A stretch of 15,001 nt of DNA from an uncultured Azospirillum sp. (GTDB lineage: Bacteria; Pseudomonadota; Alphaproteobacteria; RF32; CAG-239). Below, in pieces: positions 14,171-15,001 of the stretch (positions are counted from its first letter, which is position 1; each line of letters begins with the position of its first letter). The stretch covers positions 1-15,001 of the forward strand of contig CABUAP010000016.1 of NCBI GenBank assembly GCA_902489675.1, read 5' to 3'. The position numbers and the translations under genes were made by a program. The notes beneath the pieces are model-generated. The model did not search any database. It was not told where the DNA came from and saw only the letters and a program-made list of their open reading frames with translations.

Positions 14171-14869
14171 TTATTTAATTTCTTCGATCAGCAGTTCGCT
14201 CGGTGCGGTTGTCTGCGTATTCTCGATGGTGTAAGACACTTTTTTGACCGCCGGTTTGGTGGTTGTGGTGACAACCGTTTTTACCTGCGGCTGAGTTGTA
14301 ACCACAGTTTTAACTTCCGGCTGAGAAGTGACAACTGTTTTGACTTCCGGTTGAGCTACGACCTGAGTGTTGGTAATAATCTTTTGATTGATGACCGGTT
14401 CTTTTTCATAGCTGACGGTCGAAGTTGTTTTCGGCTCGTAAACGGTGGTATAAGTCGTCTTTTTATAGATAACTTCTACCGGTTCGCGAGTTTGTCTGAC
14501 AACCGGAGCGCAGCCGGTGCAGCCGTTGTTGTTGACAACGACGGGAGCAGGAACGGGAGCCGGTGCCTGAACGTCAATGGTGGTAACGGCAGCCGGAATG
14601 CTGACGGCGGTAACCGGAACGGCTGCGGGAGCCGGACGCGGGGCAGCGTAAACAGGCTGCTGAGCCACCAGAGTGATGCGGCGGGGTTGAGGTCTGGCCT
14701 CTTTATAAACATAAACTTTTTCAGGCGCTTTGGTTGTTTCTTGCTTGGCCGGGCAGTCTTTGCGGGAGTAGAAATGCGAATTGCAGTCCTGATCATATTT
14801 TTTGTAAATAGATCCTTCGGCGCAGGCGCTGACAAGGAAAAGGAGGGAGAATACAAATAACTTTTTCAT
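14171..14869 (-). CDS. repeat-containing lipoprotein of unknown function
   Basis: I do not recognise a family. The 232-residue product has a lipoprotein signal peptide (MKKLFVFSLLFLVSAC, lipidation at C16), so it is probably anchored in the envelope. After a small region with C29 and C39 (YDQDCNSHF, RKDCPAK) comes a Pro/Ala/Val-rich stretch (about 80-115: APRPAPAAVPV, APAPVPAPVVV), then a CTGC motif (C117, C120) preceded by three Asn, a Thr/Tyr/Val-rich segment, and three 10-residue repeats of the form QPEVKTVVTS in about 169-198, followed by a decayed fourth. It reads as an extended, low-complexity envelope or surface protein with no catalytic motif seen. I use the ATG at 14869: it gives a normal signal peptide, and the in-frame ATG at 14932 lies inside the promoter -10. 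It is monocistronic, between its own promoter and terminator. Confidence 0.85.
   Translation of the reverse strand: MKKLFVFSLLFLVSACAEGSIYKKYDQDCNSHFYSRKDCPAKQETTKAPEKVYVYKEARPQPRRITLVAQQPVYAAPRPAPAAVPVTAVSIPAAVTTIDVQAPAPVPAPVVVNNNGCTGCAPVVRQTREPVEVIYKKTTYTTVYEPKTTSTVSYEKEPVINQKIITNTQVVAQPEVKTVVTSQPEVKTVVTTQPQVKTVVTTTTKPAVKKVSYTIENTQTTAPSELLIEEIK
14277..14366 (-). repeat. three tandem 30-bp repeats inside the lipoprotein gene
   Basis: On the plus strand, units start GTTTTTACCTGCGGCTGAG (14277), GTTTTAACTTCCGGCTGAG (14307) and GTTTTGACTTCCGGTTGAG (14337), each 30 bases long. Each encodes a 10-residue unit like QPEVKTVVTS. A degenerate further unit lies at about 14241-14276. The units differ at several bases, so they are not freshly duplicated. 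Confidence 0.85.
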
Positions 14870-14930
14870 GTTTTTTCTCTTTCGTTGATTGATAGCTTCA
14901 ATATAGCAAATTAGCAAAAATTTTAAATAC

Positions 14931-14958
14931 ACTATAATCTTTTTTTCTAATTTGTCAA
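14931..14958 (-). promoter_or_regulatory. sigma70 promoter of the lipoprotein gene
   Basis: On the minus strand a perfect TTGACA (14953-14958) and TATAGT (14931-14936, 5/6) are 16 bases apart. The start site near 14924 gives a leader of about 55 bases to the ATG at 14869. The sequence from 14959 to the right edge is strongly AT-rich with no gene seen. Confidence 0.65.
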
Positions 14959-15001
14959 ATTCTGTTTAAAAAAATTTATATTTTATATAATCTCTTAAAT
15001 A

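Noticed and set aside
14277..14366. The 30-bp direct repeats as a possible CRISPR array
   Set aside because: The units are contiguous without spacers, diverge at several bases, and keep the reading frame of the lipoprotein.
14150..14860. Rightward 236-residue frame opposite the lipoprotein gene
   Set aside because: The apparent repeats (RLS/FRLR, DNR) are the reverse reading of the lipoprotein repeats; the leftward gene has a signal peptide, promoter and terminator.

Overview
The window looks like a chromosomal segment of a Gram-negative bacterium. It encodes an RND pump with its periplasmic adaptor, two lipoprotein signal peptides and a TolC-docking motif, all of which imply an outer membrane. 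GC content is near 50% in most genes. An uncultured alphaproteobacterium is a reasonable guess from the gene style, but nothing here fixes the taxon.

Left edge (1-660): a leftward gene runs off the window. Its translated N-terminal 171 residues read clearly as a type II-like Cas1, the CRISPR spacer integrase, with the first catalytic glutamate in place. It has its own promoter, and no cas9 lies upstream of it, so the rest of a CRISPR-Cas locus probably lies to the left of the window. It is clearly more AT-rich than its neighbours. Facing away from it are sbcD and sbcC (661-4564), which overlap and encode the SbcCD (Mre11-Rad50-like) nuclease that opens DNA hairpins and processes ends.

Middle (4669-11457, all rightward): three drug-efflux superfamilies in a row. 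A Bcr/CflA-type MFS transporter lacks about 60 residues around TM5-TM6. It overlaps a MATE transporter by 4 bp. These are followed by a two-gene RND pump (adaptor lipoprotein plus HAE1-type pump) that ends at a strong hairpin terminator. No outer-membrane channel gene is present, so the pump presumably uses a TolC encoded elsewhere.

Right (11710-14869, all leftward): a single-domain Nudix hydrolase, a fused MsrA-MsrB methionine sulfoxide reductase, a protein made of two complete Nudix domains in tandem, and a repeat-containing lipoprotein of unknown function at the edge. The Nudix and Msr genes suggest a small island for clearing damaged nucleotides and repairing oxidised methionine. Most of these genes have a recognisable sigma70-type promoter, and in three places the promoter position shows that a shorter start than the longest ORF is correct.

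The most notable points are the edge cas1 without an adjacent cas9, the shortened MFS transporter, the double-Nudix protein and the repeat lipoprotein.
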